NCBI GenBank assembly: GCA_021813765.1
Contig: JAKAJM010000005.1
Span: forward strand, 1-64,000
Reading direction: 5' to 3'
DNA from: Nitrospirota bacterium
GTDB taxonomy: Bacteria; Nitrospirota; Thermodesulfovibrionia; Thermodesulfovibrionales; JdFR-88
DNA: 64,000 nucleotides
Shown here: one piece after another, positions 25,643 through 34,749 of the stretch
Numbering within the stretch: the stretch's first letter is position 1
How the letters are laid out: every line of letters begins with the position of its first letter
The notes under the pieces: generated by a model
Told to the model about the DNA's origin: nothing
The model's database searches: none
What the model saw: the letters and a program-made list of their open reading frames with translations, nothing else
Translations under genes and position numbers: made by a program

Positions 25643-26746
25643 ATGAGGGTTGTCATAGCAGGCGGAGGGACGGGAGGGCACCTGTTTCCTGGTCTTGCCC
25701 TGGCCGAGGAGCTTGAGAGGCGGGCCGGCGCGGAGATAGTGTTCATGGGCACGGAAAAGGGGATCGAATCAAAGGTTGTGCCTAAAAAAGGCTACCAGAT
25801 CATATTTCTGCCCGCAGAAGGGGTGGCGGGCAAAGCGGGCCTTTCAAGGCTGAGGGCAGTGGCAAAACTGATGGCATCGGTACTGAAGGCAAAGAAACTG
25901 CTTGGCTCCATTGAGCCGGACATAGTTGTGGGCACCGGCGGATATGTTTCCGTAAGCCCCATTGTTGCGGCATGGCTTTCATCCATACCCGTTATCATCA
26001 TGGAGCAAAACGTATATCCTGGCGCGGCGAACCGCTGGCTTTCAAAGATCGCGGGCGCGGTGGCCGCCACATATATGGAAAGCACGCAATATCTGCCCAA
26101 GGGCAAAACCTTTCTGACAGGCAACCCGGTTAGGGCGGAGGTTCTCTCGGCCACAAGGGAGAATTCATTCGGGCTTTTTGAGCTGGAGCCCGAAGGCCTT
26201 TTTACGGTATTTGTATCCGGCGGGTCCGCTGGGGCCACGAGCATCAACAAGGCGGTCACCGGCGCGCTTGAGCACCTGCAGGATATGAAGGAGCACATCC
26301 AGTTCCTGCACCAGAGCGGACAGCGGGACTATCAGGCGGTAAGGGAGGCTTACAGGCGGCAGGGCTACAGGGCCATGGTAGTGCCCTTCATTTACCAGAT
26401 GCCGGAGGCCTATGCGGTGGCGGACCTGGTCATATCCAGGGCCGGGGCGACTACGCTTGCGGAGCTGACGGCGCTTGGCAAACCGGCCGTGCTGGTCCCG
26501 TATCCGTACGCCGGCGCGCACCAGGAGTTCAATGCAAAGAAACTGGAGGCCTTCGGGGCTGCAAGGCTGCTCATGGACAATGAGCTCTCCGGGGAGAGAG
26601 TGGCCCGGGAGATAATGGGCCTTGTTGAAAATGAGACTGAAAGGAACGAGATGGCCGCCAGGAGCAAGGCTGTCGGACAGCCGGAGGCCGCAAGGAAAGC
26701 GGCTGAGCTTGTGATGAGCCTCGCTAAACTGAAAAAGAAAGCATGA
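25643..26746 (+). CDS. murG: UDP-GlcNAc:lipid I N-acetylglucosaminyltransferase
   Basis: MurG converts lipid I to lipid II at the inner face of the membrane. The N-terminal GT-B glycine motif is VIAGGGTGGHLFPGLALAEEL, followed by VGTGGYVSVSPIVAA and IIMEQNVYPGAANRWLSK. The C-terminal half has FVSGGSAGATSINKAV and VISRAGATTLAELTALGKP, then LVPYPYAGAHQEFNAK. The length of 367 residues is normal. It starts three bases after ftsW. Confidence 0.97.
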   Translation: MRVVIAGGGTGGHLFPGLALAEELERRAGAEIVFMGTEKGIESKVVPKKGYQIIFLPAEGVAGKAGLSRLRAVAKLMASVLKAKKLLGSIEPDIVVGTGGYVSVSPIVAAWLSSIPVIIMEQNVYPGAANRWLSKIAGAVAATYMESTQYLPKGKTFLTGNPVRAEVLSATRENSFGLFELEPEGLFTVFVSGGSAGATSINKAVTGALEHLQDMKEHIQFLHQSGQRDYQAVREAYRRQGYRAMVVPFIYQMPEAYAVADLVISRAGATTLAELTALGKPAVLVPYPYAGAHQEFNAKKLEAFGAARLLMDNELSGERVAREIMGLVENETERNEMAARSKAVGQPEAARKAAELVMSLAKLKKKA

Positions 26747-26779
26747 GGGTTTTTCTTATTTTGAAAAGGAAGGTAACAG

Positions 26780-28165
26780 ATGTACAAGCGGTATAAGTCC
26801 ATTCATTTTATAGGTATAGGCGGCATCGGCATGAGCGGCATAGCACAAGTGCTTCAGACCCTGGGCTACCGTGTGACAGGCTCGGACATGAGGGCCTCAG
26901 AGACAACGGAGAGACTGGCCTCAATGGGCATAGGCATTACCATAGGGCATAGCCCTGAAAACATAAAGGACGCGCAGGTGGTCGTCATCTCTTCCGCCAT
27001 CGGGAGTGAAAATCCCGAGGCAATGGAGGCATTAAGGCAGGGTGTGCCGGTGATCCCCAGGGCCGAAATGCTCGCGGAGCTGGGCAGGCTCAAATACGGC
27101 GTGCTTGTGGCCGGAAGCCATGGAAAAACTACCACCACGTCCCTTATTGCCACTGTTGTTGCGAAGGCCGGCCTTGACCCCACTGTGGTCATAGGGGGCA
27201 GGCTGAATGCCCTGGGCAGCAATGCGCGCCTTGGACAGGGGGAATTCCTCGTGGCGGAGGCGGACGAGTCCGACGGGTCTTTCCTGAAGCTCTCACCCAC
27301 CATAGCCGTCGCCACCAACATAGACCGCGAGCATATGGAGTTTTTTAAATCCATGCACGCACTGCGCGGCGCTTTTCTTGAATTCCTGAACAAGGTCCCG
27401 TTCTACGGGCTTTGCGTGGTCTGCATCGAGGATGCCCGCCTGAAAGAGCTTGTGCCCGACATCAAGCGGCGCACTCTCACCTACGGCTTTTCCGGGGATG
27501 CAGACCTGAGGGCGGCCAATGTCGCAAAGGGCGCGATGAGCATAGAGTATGACGTTTTGCTGAAGGATAAAAAACTCTTCAGGGCCAAGCTTCCCATTCC
27601 GGGGGATCATAACGTCCTTAACAGTCTTGCCGCCATAGGCGTGGCCCTGGAGCTGGACGTTACCCCCGATGCCATAAGGGACGGACTTCAGGCCTTCCAG
27701 GGAATAGGCAGGAGGCTTGAGCTCAAGGGGCGCCCCTCCGGTGTGAGCGTTTATGACGATTACGGCCACCACCCGACCGAGGTGCGCGCCACGCTGAAGT
27801 CGCTGAGAGAGGGGACCGGGGAATCAAGACTTTTCGTGGTCTTCCAGCCTCACAGGTTTACGCGCACCAGGGACCTGATGCAGGAGTTCGCGGTCTCATT
27901 CGGCTGCGTGGACCATCTTCTTTTGCTGGATATCTACGCGGCCGGCGAGCGACCGCTTGAGGGGATAACATCAGAGGCGCTTTTTGGGCTTATAAAGCGG
28001 GAAACAGGGGAAAAGGGCAGGCCCTTTGTTGAATATGCCGGGCAGGTCGGCAAGGCTGTCGAGCACCTGCTCAAAAACGTTGCCACGGGGGACGTTGTCC
28101 TTTCCCTGGGAGCGGGAGATGTATGGAAGGTCTCTGAGGCCCTTGTGCAAAGGCTTTCTAATTGA
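26780..28165 (+). CDS. murC: UDP-N-acetylmuramate:L-alanine ligase
   Basis: MurC adds the first amino acid, L-alanine. The N-terminus is HFIGIGGIGMSGIAQVL. The ATP loop reads VAGSHGKTTTTSLIATV (the GSHGKT form specific to MurC), followed by EADESDGSFLKLSPTIAV and ATNIDREHMEFF. VYDDYGHHPTEVRATLKSL and VVFQPHRFTRTRDL are C-terminal signatures. AAGGAAGG precedes the ATG. The stop codon region ATTGATATG is repeated 22 bases later. Confidence 0.97.
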   Translation: MYKRYKSIHFIGIGGIGMSGIAQVLQTLGYRVTGSDMRASETTERLASMGIGITIGHSPENIKDAQVVVISSAIGSENPEAMEALRQGVPVIPRAEMLAELGRLKYGVLVAGSHGKTTTTSLIATVVAKAGLDPTVVIGGRLNALGSNARLGQGEFLVAEADESDGSFLKLSPTIAVATNIDREHMEFFKSMHALRGAFLEFLNKVPFYGLCVVCIEDARLKELVPDIKRRTLTYGFSGDADLRAANVAKGAMSIEYDVLLKDKKLFRAKLPIPGDHNVLNSLAAIGVALELDVTPDAIRDGLQAFQGIGRRLELKGRPSGVSVYDDYGHHPTEVRATLKSLREGTGESRLFVVFQPHRFTRTRDLMQEFAVSFGCVDHLLLLDIYAAGERPLEGITSEALFGLIKRETGEKGRPFVEYAGQVGKAVEHLLKNVATGDVVLSLGAGDVWKVSEALVQRLSN

Positions 28166-28254
28166 TATGCGAAAGCGGGCTGATTGATATGAGCAGGCTG
28201 GGTAGAAAACAAAAAATGAATTTTCATGCGGAGGATCTCCGGGCGGAAGTATGA
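28161..28254 (+). repeat. duplicated murC end plus a 21-codon micro-frame before murB
   Basis: ATTGATATG at 28161-28169, covering the murC stop, recurs at 28183-28191, a 22-base period. The second copy supplies ATG 28189, which opens a 21-codon frame (MSRLGRKQKMNFHAEDLRAEV) ending at TGA 28252-28254, across the murB ATG at 28251. It could be a translation-coupling leader or simply a by-product of the duplication. Confidence 0.45.
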
Positions 28255-29174
28255 AGGCAGGACGGCTTTATAAAGAGATAAAAGGGGCGGAAGTCATGTT
28301 CGGCGAGCCCCTGGCTGGCCACACCTCGCTTAACATAGGCGGGCGGGCGGAGATATTCGCCAGGCCTGTGGACGCCGAATCCCTTTCGCGGCTTTTGGGG
28401 TGCGCCGCCGGCTTGCCTGTAATTTTAATGGGAGGCGGCACCAACCTGCTTGTGGCGGACGGTGATATAAAGGCGCTTGTGATCTCGACCGGTGACATGA
28501 GGGGTATAGAGATATGCGGGGGCCGGGAGGATGGCGGCGCGATCATCTCGGTTGCGGCGGGCGAACCCCTGAAAAAGGTCCTGGCCTTCTGTTTGCAAAA
28601 CGGCCTTTCGGGCCTGGAACCCCTTGCGGGCATACCCGGAAGCATCGGGGGCGCTGTGGCAGGGAACGCCGGCGCGCACGGGCTTCAGATAGGGGCGCTC
28701 GTACGAAGCGCGCTCGTTGTGGACCTTTCGGCAAGCGCAACTGTAAAAAAGGTGTCGAACGAAGACCTGGGGTTCAGATACAGGGGGTCTTCCGCCCGGG
28801 GGCTGATCACAAATGTGGAGATCGCCCTTAAAAAGGGAGAACCTCAGGAAATAAAGAAGCTGATGGTCAAAAATTTCGACCTGAAGAAAAAGACCCAGCC
28901 CCTTGCCGCCCGCTCGGCTGGCTGTGTCTTTAAAAACCCGGAAGGATTTTCGGCGGGCAGGCTCATTGATGCAGCCGGGTTTAAAGGCGCGCGTGTGGGA
29001 GACATAGAGGTAAGCAGGATGCATGCGAATTTTTTCATTAACAAGGGCAAGGGGACCGCGGCGGATTTTACCGAGCTCATGGGCAAGGTTCGCGACGGGG
29101 TGTTTAAGCGCTCGGGTGTATCCCTGGAGCCCGAGATAAGAATGTATTTGGGGGATAAAAATGCCGGTAACTGA
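28251..29174 (+). CDS. murB: UDP-N-acetylenolpyruvoylglucosamine reductase
   Basis: MurB uses FAD and NADPH to reduce UDP-GlcNAc-enolpyruvate to UDP-MurNAc. Motifs are GHTSLNIGGRAEIFARP, ILMGGGTNLLVADG, GLEPLAGIPGSIGGAVAGN and GLRYRGSS-like LGFRYRGSS. SAGCVFKNPEGFSAGRLID carries the catalytic serine region. VSRMHANFFINKGKGTAAD is the type I C-terminal part. The length of 307 residues is normal. GGGCGGAAG lies ahead of the ATG. It overlaps ddl by 14 bases. Confidence 0.96.
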   Translation: MKAGRLYKEIKGAEVMFGEPLAGHTSLNIGGRAEIFARPVDAESLSRLLGCAAGLPVILMGGGTNLLVADGDIKALVISTGDMRGIEICGGREDGGAIISVAAGEPLKKVLAFCLQNGLSGLEPLAGIPGSIGGAVAGNAGAHGLQIGALVRSALVVDLSASATVKKVSNEDLGFRYRGSSARGLITNVEIALKKGEPQEIKKLMVKNFDLKKKTQPLAARSAGCVFKNPEGFSAGRLIDAAGFKGARVGDIEVSRMHANFFINKGKGTAADFTELMGKVRDGVFKRSGVSLEPEIRMYLGDKNAGN

Positions 29175-30096
29175 TAAACGGATCGGGGTCCTTGCCGGAG
29201 GCCTTTCGGCCGAACGGGAAGTCTCTTTAAAAACGGGAGGCGCCATCTACAACGCTCTTCAAACGCTGGGCTACAACGTCTGCCTCATAGACGCAGGCAG
29301 AGACATGGCCCAAGCCCTCAAAAGGGAAAATGTGGAGGCCGCCTTCATTGCGCTTCACGGAGGCTATGGAGAGGACGGGTCCATACAGGGGTTTCTGGAG
29401 GTGGCAGGCATTCCATATACCGGCTCCGGTGTCCTGGCTTCGGCCCTTGCCATGGACAAGGAGTTTTCAAAGAGGATGTTCAGGGCGCAGGGCCTTCCCG
29501 TGCCCGAAGGGGCCACCCTGGACAAAAAAGATATTTTTTCCTCAAAGACCGGGGCCTTAAGTTTGGAGCTGGATTTTTCACCCCTGCCATGGGTGGTGAA
29601 ACCGGCCACCGAGGGGTCCAGCATAGGGGTGAGCATGGTAGGCAGCAGGGAAGAGCTGGCGCCCGCTCTTGAGAAGGCTTTTTCATTGAGCGGCCGCGTG
29701 ATAGTGGAGCGCAGGATAATGGGAAAAGAGGTGCAGGTGGGCATACTTGGCGGACGTGTGCTGGGGTCGGTCGAAATAAGGCCCTCCCTGGATTTCTACA
29801 GCTATGAGGCCAAGTACACCGGGGGAAAAACCCGGTATATCCTGCCCCCGGAGGTGGATGCCAAAAATCTGGAGGAAGCGCACAGGGTGGGGCTTGCCGC
29901 CCACAAGGCGCTTGGCTGCAGGGGGGCCACGAGAGTGGATCTGATCCTGGATCAGGAGTTAAAGCCGTGGGTGCTGGAGGTCAATACCATACCGGGCATG
30001 ACGGAGACGAGCCTTCTGCCCAAGATCGCAAAGTTGGGCGGGCTTGATTTTCCGGCCCTGGTGGAGGAAATCCTCAAGGAGGCAATAGAAGGGTGA
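29161..30096 (+). CDS. ddl: D-alanine-D-alanine ligase
   Basis: Ddl joins two D-alanines for use by MurF. It is an ATP-grasp enzyme: GVLAGGLSAEREVSLKTG at the N-terminus, AFIALHGGYGEDGSIQGF, WVVKPATEGSSIGVSMV, GCRGATRVDLILDQ and LEVNTIPGMTETSLLPK. It has 311 residues, the DdlB-like size usual in dcw clusters. The start overlaps murB and the stop overlaps the ftsQ GTG. Confidence 0.96.
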   Translation: MPVTDKRIGVLAGGLSAEREVSLKTGGAIYNALQTLGYNVCLIDAGRDMAQALKRENVEAAFIALHGGYGEDGSIQGFLEVAGIPYTGSGVLASALAMDKEFSKRMFRAQGLPVPEGATLDKKDIFSSKTGALSLELDFSPLPWVVKPATEGSSIGVSMVGSREELAPALEKAFSLSGRVIVERRIMGKEVQVGILGGRVLGSVEIRPSLDFYSYEAKYTGGKTRYILPPEVDAKNLEEAHRVGLAAHKALGCRGATRVDLILDQELKPWVLEVNTIPGMTETSLLPKIAKLGGLDFPALVEEILKEAIEG

Positions 30097-30866
30097 GGGG
30101 AAAAAGAGGCAAGGAGAAAAAGAAAAAAGGTTTTTCCTTTGTTTCCGCCGGAAAGTTCCTGCTTCTCAGGGTCCTGCTGCCTGTGGCGCTCGTTTTTGCC
30201 GTTTGCGCCGGGGTTTTGGGTTATTTGAAAGGAAGCGGCCTGTTCCCGTTGAAGCAGGTGGCCTTTACCGGAAACAAAAATCTTTCGGACAGGGACCTTG
30301 CCGCCCTGCTGGGAGTTCACGTTGGGCAGAACATGTTTGGCCTTTCCAAACAGGCGCTCAGTGAGAGACTCCTTGCCTCCCCGTGGGTAAAGATGGCGGC
30401 AGTGAGAAAAGAGGCGTTAAGCGGCAGGATAGTGGTGCGCGTGGAGGAGAGGAAACCCTTCGTGATAATAAAAAGAGATGGGGTAATGTGGCTGGCCTCC
30501 AGGTCCGGCAGGCTTCTCGAGCCTGTAAAGGCGGGCTCAGTGCCTTTCCTTCCCGTTATTGTAGCGGATGTGAAGAACTATCCGGATACCTTGAGGGAGG
30601 GCATTCTTCTGGCCAGACGGCTTAAAGACCGCGGATATTTTTCCCGCCCGGTCACGATACTTGCCAATGCCGCTCCTGAAGACCTGTCCATGCAGGACGG
30701 GGATGTGAAAGTGCTCGTGGGCTTTGGCGGTTACAACCAGAAACTAGATAAGCTGGCCGAACTTGAGAGCGAGATACAAAAAAGGAATATCAGTGCCAGC
30801 TCGATAGACTTGAGGTTCGCGAACCGGGTAATAGTGACGCCTGTAACGGAGACCATCGTAAAGTGA
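30093..30866 (+). CDS. ftsQ: cell division protein FtsQ
   Basis: FtsQ is a bitopic protein that brings FtsL-FtsB into the divisome. The GTG start (30093) gives a very basic cytoplasmic tail (RGKRGKEKKKKG), one membrane helix (LLPVALVFAVCAGVLGYL), then a POTRA domain beginning FPLKQVAFTGNKNLSDRDL. The FtsQ beta domain follows (WVKMAAVRKEALSGRIVVRV, KPFVIIKRDGVMWLA, FANRVIVTPV). It overlaps ddl by four bases. Confidence 0.93.
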   Translation: MRGKRGKEKKKKGFSFVSAGKFLLLRVLLPVALVFAVCAGVLGYLKGSGLFPLKQVAFTGNKNLSDRDLAALLGVHVGQNMFGLSKQALSERLLASPWVKMAAVRKEALSGRIVVRVEERKPFVIIKRDGVMWLASRSGRLLEPVKAGSVPFLPVIVADVKNYPDTLREGILLARRLKDRGYFSRPVTILANAAPEDLSMQDGDVKVLVGFGGYNQKLDKLAELESEIQKRNISASSIDLRFANRVIVTPVTETIVK

Positions 30867-30915
30867 TGGCCCCCATTAAAAAAAGTCTGGTAAAAAAAGG
30901 CGGAGGGGAAAAATT

Positions 30916-32190
30916 TTGAAAGGGCGGTACATCGCCGGCATAGACGTGGGTTCCACGAAGATATGCGTAATGGTGGGACGCGCCGGACGGGAAGGGCTTG
31001 ATATAGTCGCGGCGGGAACGGTGCCGTCGCAGGGGTTGAGAAAAGGGGTCGTCATTGATATCGATGAGACCGCCAACTCAATAAACATGGCCCTCAGAGA
31101 GGCCCGGTCCGCCTCCGGCATAGACATCGGGAGCGCATATGTCGGGATCTCCGGCAGCCATATTAAGAGCGCCGAGAGCTACGGGGCCACGGGAATAAGG
31201 GAAAAAGAGGTCCGGCAGGCGGACATAGAACGGGTGATAGACGCTGCAAGCGCGATATATGTGCCCCTGGACAGGGAGGTCCTGCATGTGCTTCCCTCCG
31301 AGTTCATCATAGACGGGCAGGACGGCATAGCCAGGCCCTTGGGTATGGCCGGAGTAAGGCTGGAGGTCAAAGTCCAGGTACTGACCGCCTCCCATGCGGT
31401 GCTTGAGAACCTGGAACGCTCACTCGATCGCGCCGGCCTCAAGGCCACGGAAATGGTCTTCCAGCCCCTGGCAAGCGCGCTTGCGGTGTTGAAAGAGGAC
31501 GAGCTTCAGCAGGGGGCCGTGCTTGTGGACATGGGAGGCGGCACGACCGATGCGGCCCTTTTCAAAGGGGGCACGCTCCGCTGGGCGGGCGTTATACCGG
31601 TTGGGGGCGCCAATACGACAAATGACATCGCTGTGGGACTGAAACTGCCGCAGAAAGAGGCTGAAAGACTGAAGAGGCACTACGGCGCGGGGCAGGAGAA
31701 GGTCAACCTCTTTGAAACGGAAGAGAGCATCGAGGCCAGGAGCATGAGCGGGAAACCCAAGCAGATATCCCAGCCGGAGCTCGCGAGGATAATACGGATG
31801 CGCATGGAGGAGCTTTTCGAGATCCTTAAAACGGATGTTGAGCCCCAGATCATAAAACACCAGCCGCTCTGCGCCGTTATAACGGGAGGCGGCAGCCAGA
31901 TGAGGGACATCGCGGGCATGGCGGAAGGATGGCTGGGCATCCCCGTAAGGACCGGCTTGCCGGAGCGGGTGCGCAGCACCGTTTTGAGGGAGACCGTAAG
32001 AGACCCCCAATATGCGGCAGCCGCGGGGCTTCTGCTTTATGGGCTGGAGAGAGAGGGAGGGGACCTCATCAGGGAAAGCCCTTTAGCGGACTCGCTGGAG
32101 ACGGTAAAAAGGACCATGGCCGAGCAGGGCCGCGCGCTGGCCCGGAGATTATTTGGCAGGATGCGCCGCTTCCCGGCGGAGGGCGCTTAA
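30916..32190 (+). CDS. ftsA: cell division protein FtsA
   Basis: FtsA is an actin-like ATPase that ties FtsZ to the membrane. The phosphate-1 motif is GIDVGSTKICVMVG; subdomain 1C is recognisable, as are VDMGGGTTDAALF (phosphate 2) and VITGGGSQMRDIAGMAEGW (adenosine). The C-terminus ends in a basic, amphipathic stretch (ALARRLFGRMRRF) suited to membrane binding. I accept the TTG start at 30916 because GGAGGGG lies seven bases upstream and the first motif must be near the N-terminus. Confidence 0.96.
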   Translation: MKGRYIAGIDVGSTKICVMVGRAGREGLDIVAAGTVPSQGLRKGVVIDIDETANSINMALREARSASGIDIGSAYVGISGSHIKSAESYGATGIREKEVRQADIERVIDAASAIYVPLDREVLHVLPSEFIIDGQDGIARPLGMAGVRLEVKVQVLTASHAVLENLERSLDRAGLKATEMVFQPLASALAVLKEDELQQGAVLVDMGGGTTDAALFKGGTLRWAGVIPVGGANTTNDIAVGLKLPQKEAERLKRHYGAGQEKVNLFETEESIEARSMSGKPKQISQPELARIIRMRMEELFEILKTDVEPQIIKHQPLCAVITGGGSQMRDIAGMAEGWLGIPVRTGLPERVRSTVLRETVRDPQYAAAAGLLLYGLEREGGDLIRESPLADSLETVKRTMAEQGRALARRLFGRMRRFPAEGA

Positions 32191-32279
32191 ACGGATCGGA
32201 ATTAAAGGATTTTCTATTTTAAATAAATTTTTAAAAAGGTTAAAAATAAAAAAATTTTTGAAAGGAGAAGGAAAAGGCA

Positions 32280-33461
32280 ATGTTCGAACTCGAGGAGATG
32301 AAAAGCGAGATGGCCAGGATAAAAGTAATAGGTGTGGGCGGTGCGGGCGGCAATATGCTCAATAACATGATCTCGTCCAACCTTAAGCACGTGCAGTTCG
32401 TGGCGGCCAACACTGACGCGCAGGCCCTGGGGGTCTCGCTGGCATCGAGAAAGATCCAGCTTGGGGAGGCTGTAACTCGCGGGCTGGGAGCGGGTTCGAA
32501 ACCGGACACCGGCAAGCAGGCGGCCATTGAAAGCCGGGATGAGATAATGGAGGCCCTGAAGGGAGCCGACATGGTGTTCATAACGGCGGGCATGGGAGGA
32601 GGCACCGGGACCGGCGCTTCACCCGTGATCGCCCAGGCCGCAAAGGAAACCGGCGCGCTTACGGTTGCCGTTGTCACCAAGCCCTTTTTCTATGAGGGAA
32701 CGGCAAGAAGGCACAACGCGGAGGCCGGGATCAAGGAACTGGAAAAAAGCGTGGACACCCTCATAGTGATACCAAATGACAGGATAAGCTATGTCGTGGA
32801 CAAGGGGACTAGCCTTCTGGAGTCCTTCGCGCGCGCCAACGACGTGCTCAGGCAGGCAGTGCAGGGAATATCGGACCTCATCGTGGTGCCCGGGCTCATC
32901 AACCTGGACTTTGCCGATGTGCGGACGATCATGCAGGACGCCGGCAATTCGGTAATGGGCATGGGGTCGGACTCCAGCGCAAAAGAGGCCACCAAAAAAG
33001 CCATCACAAATCCCCTGCTGGAAAACTCCTCCATCGAGGGGGCAAGGGGGATACTTGTCAATATCACAGGCGGACCGGGATTGTCTCTTAAGGACGTGGA
33101 GGAGGCGGCCAGCCTGGTGTACGATTCCGCTCACCCGGAGGCAAATATAATTTTTGGCGCGGTCATAGACCAGGAGATAGAAGCGGAATGCCGTGTCACG
33201 GTCATCGCGACCAGCTTCGCTCCAAAGAAGCAGAAAATGGAGATCCCGGTGAAGAAATGGGCCCCGCCCGCCCCCGCTGCCGCGCCCAGGGAGATGCCTG
33301 CCTCGCTGAAAGGCTCCCAGCGGATCCTGGCAAAATCACTCAATGCCGCGCCTCAGAACGGGCAGGAGGAAGAGAAGCCCGCGGTGGAGATGAGCTACGA
33401 GGACCCGTTCGATATCCCCACCTTCCTGAGGAAAGAGAAATTTACGCTCCCTAACGGGTGA
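32280..33461 (+). CDS. ftsZ: cell division protein FtsZ
   Basis: FtsZ is the tubulin-like GTPase that forms the division ring. RIKVIGVGGAGGNMLNNMI opens the GTPase domain. The tubulin signature GGGTGTG is in FITAGMGGGTGTGASP, and NLDFADVRTIMQDAG carries the T7 synergy loop. A Pro/Ala-rich linker (APPAPAAAPREMP) leads to a conserved tail FDIPTFLRK, the FtsA-binding peptide. The Shine-Dalgarno AAAGGAGAAGG stands behind an unusually AT-rich 60-base spacer after ftsA, which may help expression. Confidence 0.98.
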   Translation: MFELEEMKSEMARIKVIGVGGAGGNMLNNMISSNLKHVQFVAANTDAQALGVSLASRKIQLGEAVTRGLGAGSKPDTGKQAAIESRDEIMEALKGADMVFITAGMGGGTGTGASPVIAQAAKETGALTVAVVTKPFFYEGTARRHNAEAGIKELEKSVDTLIVIPNDRISYVVDKGTSLLESFARANDVLRQAVQGISDLIVVPGLINLDFADVRTIMQDAGNSVMGMGSDSSAKEATKKAITNPLLENSSIEGARGILVNITGGPGLSLKDVEEAASLVYDSAHPEANIIFGAVIDQEIEAECRVTVIATSFAPKKQKMEIPVKKWAPPAPAAAPREMPASLKGSQRILAKSLNAAPQNGQEEEKPAVEMSYEDPFDIPTFLRKEKFTLPNG

Positions 33462-33486
33462 AAATAAAGAGCTTTCCCACCGTAGC

Positions 33487-33514
33487 GGGGCCCCTTTTCC
33501 CCCAAAGGGGCCCC
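33487..33514 (+). terminator. terminator at the end of the dcw cluster
   Basis: GGGGCCCCTTT, a six-base loop (TCCCCC) and AAAGGGGCCCC form an eleven-pair perfect stem 26 bases after ftsZ. A short T-run (33527-33531) follows at a distance. This is the first strong hairpin after the mraZ promoter region. Confidence 0.7.
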
Positions 33515-33645
33515 ACCCTCCCACTCTTTTTCCAATGACGGAGCAAAACCCGTCTTGAAATTTAAATGAAGAGGCCCGCTTTTTTTAGGGTCTGCCCCCA
33601 TTAATTTAAGGGCGGAGAGGGCGGGTAAAACACTAAAGTTTCCGT

Positions 33646-33674
33646 TTGACATTTGATTCGATGTATGCCATATT
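33646..33674 (+). promoter_or_regulatory. probable promoter of the second cold-shock gene
   Basis: TTGACA (33646-33651) and CATATT (33669-33674) are 17 bases apart. Transcription from near 33681 would give a leader of about 105 bases, matching the long leader of the other cold-shock gene. Nothing else is evident in 33515-33786. Confidence 0.5.
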
Positions 33675-33786
33675 TACTGCATCGGAGCTTTCGACAAATA
33701 AGGGCTCAAGGCTCGATGAGAGATCATTTGCAGCCGGTTTTATTTGCAGATCCGAAATATTATTTTTCCTTAGGAGGAAGTAGCAG

Positions 33787-33987
33787 ATGTCGAGTGGTTC
33801 AGTTAAATGGTTCAATGAGGCTAAAGGTTTTGGGTTTATCACCACGGATGACGGCAAGGACGTATTTGTCCACTTTTCAGCAATCTCCGGTGAAGGTTTC
33901 AAGACCCTTGGCGAAGGGGACCAGGTAAATTTTGACATCGAGATGGGTCCCAAGGGCCCCAGGGCTGTCAACGTCGTAAAGGTCTGA
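33787..33987 (+). CDS. cold-shock domain protein (CspA family)
   Basis: This 66-residue single cold-shock domain has RNP1 [11 protein letters not shown] and RNP2 VFVHFSAI. It is close to the protein at 3942 but differs in charge in the last third ([19 protein letters not shown]). TTAGGAGGA precedes the ATG. With its own promoter, long leader and a strong terminator it is a monocistronic unit. Two copies in one window suggest a duplicated set, possibly with different temperature ranges. Confidence 0.96.
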   Translation: MSSGSVKWFNEAKGFGFITTDDGKDVFVHFSAISGEGFKTLGEGDQVNFDIEMGPKGPRAVNVVKV

Positions 33988-34009
33988 AAAAAGAAAAAAA
34001 CCTCTACCG

Positions 34010-34044
34010 AAAGCCCCCGGCCTTCCGCCGGGGGCTTTTTTTTT
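34010..34044 (+). terminator. intrinsic terminator of the second cold-shock gene
   Basis: AAAGCCCCCGGC, loop CTTCC, GCCGGGGGCTTT, then further Ts to 34044. Twelve pairs with a nine-base T-run: a textbook Rho-independent terminator. Confidence 0.93.
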
Positions 34045-34134
34045 GGTAAGATTTTTGGTCCTTCCCTGTTTTTTTGCTTAAAATGTTGTTTTTTCTTAAA
34101 AAAAATAGCGCTATCTCTTAAAATAATAAGATCA

Positions 34135-34737
34135 ATGAGCCAGTCGGGCCTGAAGACGGCATGGGAGAAGATCAGGGAGGCGGTAAGCGGGGAGCTGTCG
34201 AGGAATGCAGGCGTCCCGTTTAAGGACGGTGCATTTGTTTTTCCCTCCCTGGGCACGGACTTCCTCGTTTATCCGGAAAAAGACAAAGAGGCCATAGAGG
34301 CGTCCTCAGCGCAAGGGGAGGCCCTGATGACCAAATTCGGTTATTTTTTCAACCATGTCTGCCTGTGGTGGCTTGTTTACGCAAAAGGCATACCGCCTAC
34401 CGGCAGGCTGGTAAGGCCGGAGGACTTAAACGGGGGAGCGGCCTTTTTCCGGGGCTCCCATACCCTCCCTCTGGATGGCCTAGCACGACGTTATGGCAGC
34501 GGCAGTGAGGAGTTTTTAAAAAAAGGTTTGGCACTGGGGGGCGAAAGATGCGATCTGGCGGACGCATGCATAAAACTCCATCCCGCCCCCGGACTTCCAA
34601 TTTATCTGCTTCTGTGGCTGGAAGATGAAGAATTCCCGGCCAGGGCAGGCGTGCTCCTGGACTCATCGGCCGGGATCGTCCTTCCCCTGGATATAATCTG
34701 GAGCGCCATCATGCTCTGTCTGCTGGCCATGTTTTAG
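34135..34737 (+). CDS. DUF3786-type protein
   Basis: This 200-residue soluble protein matches what I recall of DUF3786: GGAAFFRGSHTLPLDGLARRYG, then LKKGLALGGERCDLADACIKL, then YLLLWLEDEEFPARAGVLLDSSAG and a closing LPLDIIWSAIM. The family is common in anaerobes, often near corrinoid or radical-SAM enzymes, with unknown biochemistry. It is 12 bases ahead of a B12-type radical SAM gene, consistent with a shared role. No Shine-Dalgarno is visible before the ATG, and the preceding 90 bases are AT-rich with a small ATAGCGCTAT palindrome. Confidence 0.75.
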   Translation: MSQSGLKTAWEKIREAVSGELSRNAGVPFKDGAFVFPSLGTDFLVYPEKDKEAIEASSAQGEALMTKFGYFFNHVCLWWLVYAKGIPPTGRLVRPEDLNGGAAFFRGSHTLPLDGLARRYGSGSEEFLKKGLALGGERCDLADACIKLHPAPGLPIYLLLWLEDEEFPARAGVLLDSSAGIVLPLDIIWSAIMLCLLAMF

Positions 34738-34749
34738 ATCAGAAAAGAC

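Noticed and set aside
15382-33461. A break, rearrangement or missing gene in the dcw cluster
   Set aside because: The order is the canonical one; ftsB and murA/I are normally elsewhere. Only the ftsI start is irregular.
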